Shown in pieces: positions 62,684 through 64,000 of a stretch of DNA of 64,000 nt (position 1 is its first letter; each line of letters starts with the position of its first letter). A model generated the notes under the pieces. The model worked only from the letters and a program-made list of their open reading frames with translations. It made no database searches and had not been told where the DNA came from. Position numbers and translations under genes: made by a program. The stretch is from Lachnospiraceae bacterium (GTDB lineage Bacteria; Bacillota; Clostridia; Lachnospirales; Lachnospiraceae). The stretch is from assembly GCA_016283755.1 (NCBI GenBank), contig JAEENO010000018.1:1-64000 (forward strand). Reading direction: 5' to 3'.

Positions 62684-63169
62684 ATGAAAGCATATTTTGC
62701 GGGAGGCTGTTTCTGGTGTGTGACACCGATTTATAAGATTTACGGCGTCGATAAAGTAGTCTGCGGTTATTCCGGCGGCGATGAAGTAAATCCTACATAT
62801 GAGGATGTCAAGAAGCAGAAGACAGGTCACAGAGAGACAATCTGCCTTGAATACGATGAGAAGAATGTTACCTATGATAACCTTCTTGATATCTATCTTG
62901 CAAATGTAGATCCGTTTGATTCGGAAGGTCAGTTTATTGATAAGGGATTTTCTTACACCCTTGCAATCTATTACACGACCGAAGATGAAAAGAAAAAAGC
63001 GGAAGCAAAAATTGCAGCTCTTGAAGAAAAAGAAGGTCGCAAGACTGCAATAGCAATAGAGCCGTTTAAGGCATTCTACGAAGCGGAAGAAGAGCATCAG
63101 GATTATTATCTTAAGAATCCTGAGAATTTTGAAAAAGAGCTTATTGAAAGCGGCCGTAAGAAAATTTGA
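62684..63169 (+). CDS. msrA: Peptide-methionine (S)-S-oxide reductase
   Basis: AGGCFWCVTPIYKIYGV; VCGYSGG; HQDYYLKNP. Confidence 0.93.
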   Translation: MKAYFAGGCFWCVTPIYKIYGVDKVVCGYSGGDEVNPTYEDVKKQKTGHRETICLEYDEKNVTYDNLLDIYLANVDPFDSEGQFIDKGFSYTLAIYYTTEDEKKKAEAKIAALEEKEGRKTAIAIEPFKAFYEAEEEHQDYYLKNPENFEKELIESGRKKI

Positions 63170-63175
63170 TACAAG

Positions 63176-63210
63176 TAAAGCCCCGGGATACGAAAAATCC
63201 CGGGGCTTAT
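63176..63210. terminator. Terminator between convergent genes
   Basis: GCCCCGGGA-tacgaaaaa-TCCCGGGGC. Confidence 0.8.
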
Positions 63211-63236
63211 TGTATATCGAAAATAGCTATTGAGAG

Positions 63237-64000
63237 TTAACTCTCCGTCACCTGAGCTTTTTGCATATTGTAATATACGCCCTTTTTCTCCATAAGCTCT
63301 GCGTGAGTTCCACGCTCTACAATTTCACCGTCATTAATTACGAGAATCAAATCTGCATTCATTATTGTTGAGAGGCGATGCGCGATTGCAATAATTGTGC
63401 GTTTTCCTGCAAGTTCACCGATAGCCTTCTGAATCTGACGTTCGGTTGCAACATCGACTGAAGCGGTCGCTTCATCAAGTACAATAATAGGACTCGTACG
63501 TAAGATGGCGCGGGCGATTGCCACACGCTGCTTTTGACCACCCGAAAGTCTTAATCCTCGTTCTCCGACCTGTGTCTCATATTGCTGCGGCATATGGAGA
63601 ATATCTTCATGGATATGAGCAGCTTTGGCAGCAGCTTCTATTTCTTCTCGTGTCGCATCCGGACGCGCATATCCGATGTTCTCGGCGATGCTTCCGTTAA
63701 AGAGGAATGTATCCTGCAATACCGGAGAGATATTATGCCTTAAGCTTTCCAAAGTAACAGTTTTAATATCCTGGCCGTCAATTAATATCTTTCCCTCAAT
63801 CGGGTCGTAGAATCTTGATATAAGCTGGGTTGCGGTGGTTTTACCTACACCTGTCGGACCGACGAGGGCAACCATCATTCCCGGTTCGCATGAGAATGAG
63901 ACATGCTTTAATACCGGAACTTCATTCTCGTAATGGAAGGTTACATTATCAAAGCAAAGTGCGCCTTTTACATCCGTTAACGGCTTTGCGTCCTTTGCAT
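63237..64000 (-). CDS. ABC transporter ATP-binding/permease protein (C-terminal part; N-terminus beyond window)
   Basis: GPTGVGKTTATQLISRFYDP; LSGGQKQRVAIARAIL; frame stays open upstream (KDAKPLTDVKGALCFDNVTFHYENEVPVLKHVSFSCEPG) to base 64000. Confidence 0.9.
   Translation of the reverse strand, partial: AKDAKPLTDVKGALCFDNVTFHYENEVPVLKHVSFSCEPGMMVALVGPTGVGKTTATQLISRFYDPIEGKILIDGQDIKTVTLESLRHNISPVLQDTFLFNGSIAENIGYARPDATREEIEAAAKAAHIHEDILHMPQQYETQVGERGLRLSGGQKQRVAIARAILRTSPIIVLDEATASVDVATERQIQKAIGELAGKRTIIAIAHRLSTIMNADLILVINDGEIVERGTHAELMEKKGVYYNMQKAQVTES

Overview
The window looks like a chromosomal segment of a low-GC Clostridia/Lachnospiraceae-type bacterium; this is inferred from gene order and protein style, with no database search. 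Its backbone is the S10-spc-alpha ribosomal protein supercluster (rpsJ to rplQ, about 9.8-26.25 kb, including secY, adk, map, infA, rpmJ, rpoA). It is flanked upstream by a LysR regulator, a four-subunit 2-oxoacid:ferredoxin oxidoreductase and a CoA-transferase. Downstream are a two-component system, mutS2, RNA-modification and c-di-GMP genes, an FMN-riboswitch/ribU locus, ecfA1-ecfA2-ecfT-truA-rplM-rpsI, and a short accessory tail. Points for follow-up: (i) a two-hairpin module present twice (about 3.85 kb and 22.81 kb), with substitutions that preserve base pairing; (ii) a roughly 187-bp imperfect inverted repeat just upstream of the S10 promoter; (iii) a putative terminator/antiterminator switch behind an internal promoter between infA and rpmJ; (iv) a structured S10 leader and an unusually long, structured rpmJ-rpsM spacer; (v) a GTPase-domain-deleted, frameshifted rsgA remnant; (vi) two promoters sharing an identical 17-nt palindrome at identical spacing from the -10; (vii) an HtrA/PDZ protein lacking all three catalytic residues; (viii) a promoter whose -10 lies inside a terminator hairpin; (ix) an uncharacterised secreted papain-like-protease/membrane-protein cassette. 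No CRISPR array, tRNA, rRNA or transposase was recognised.
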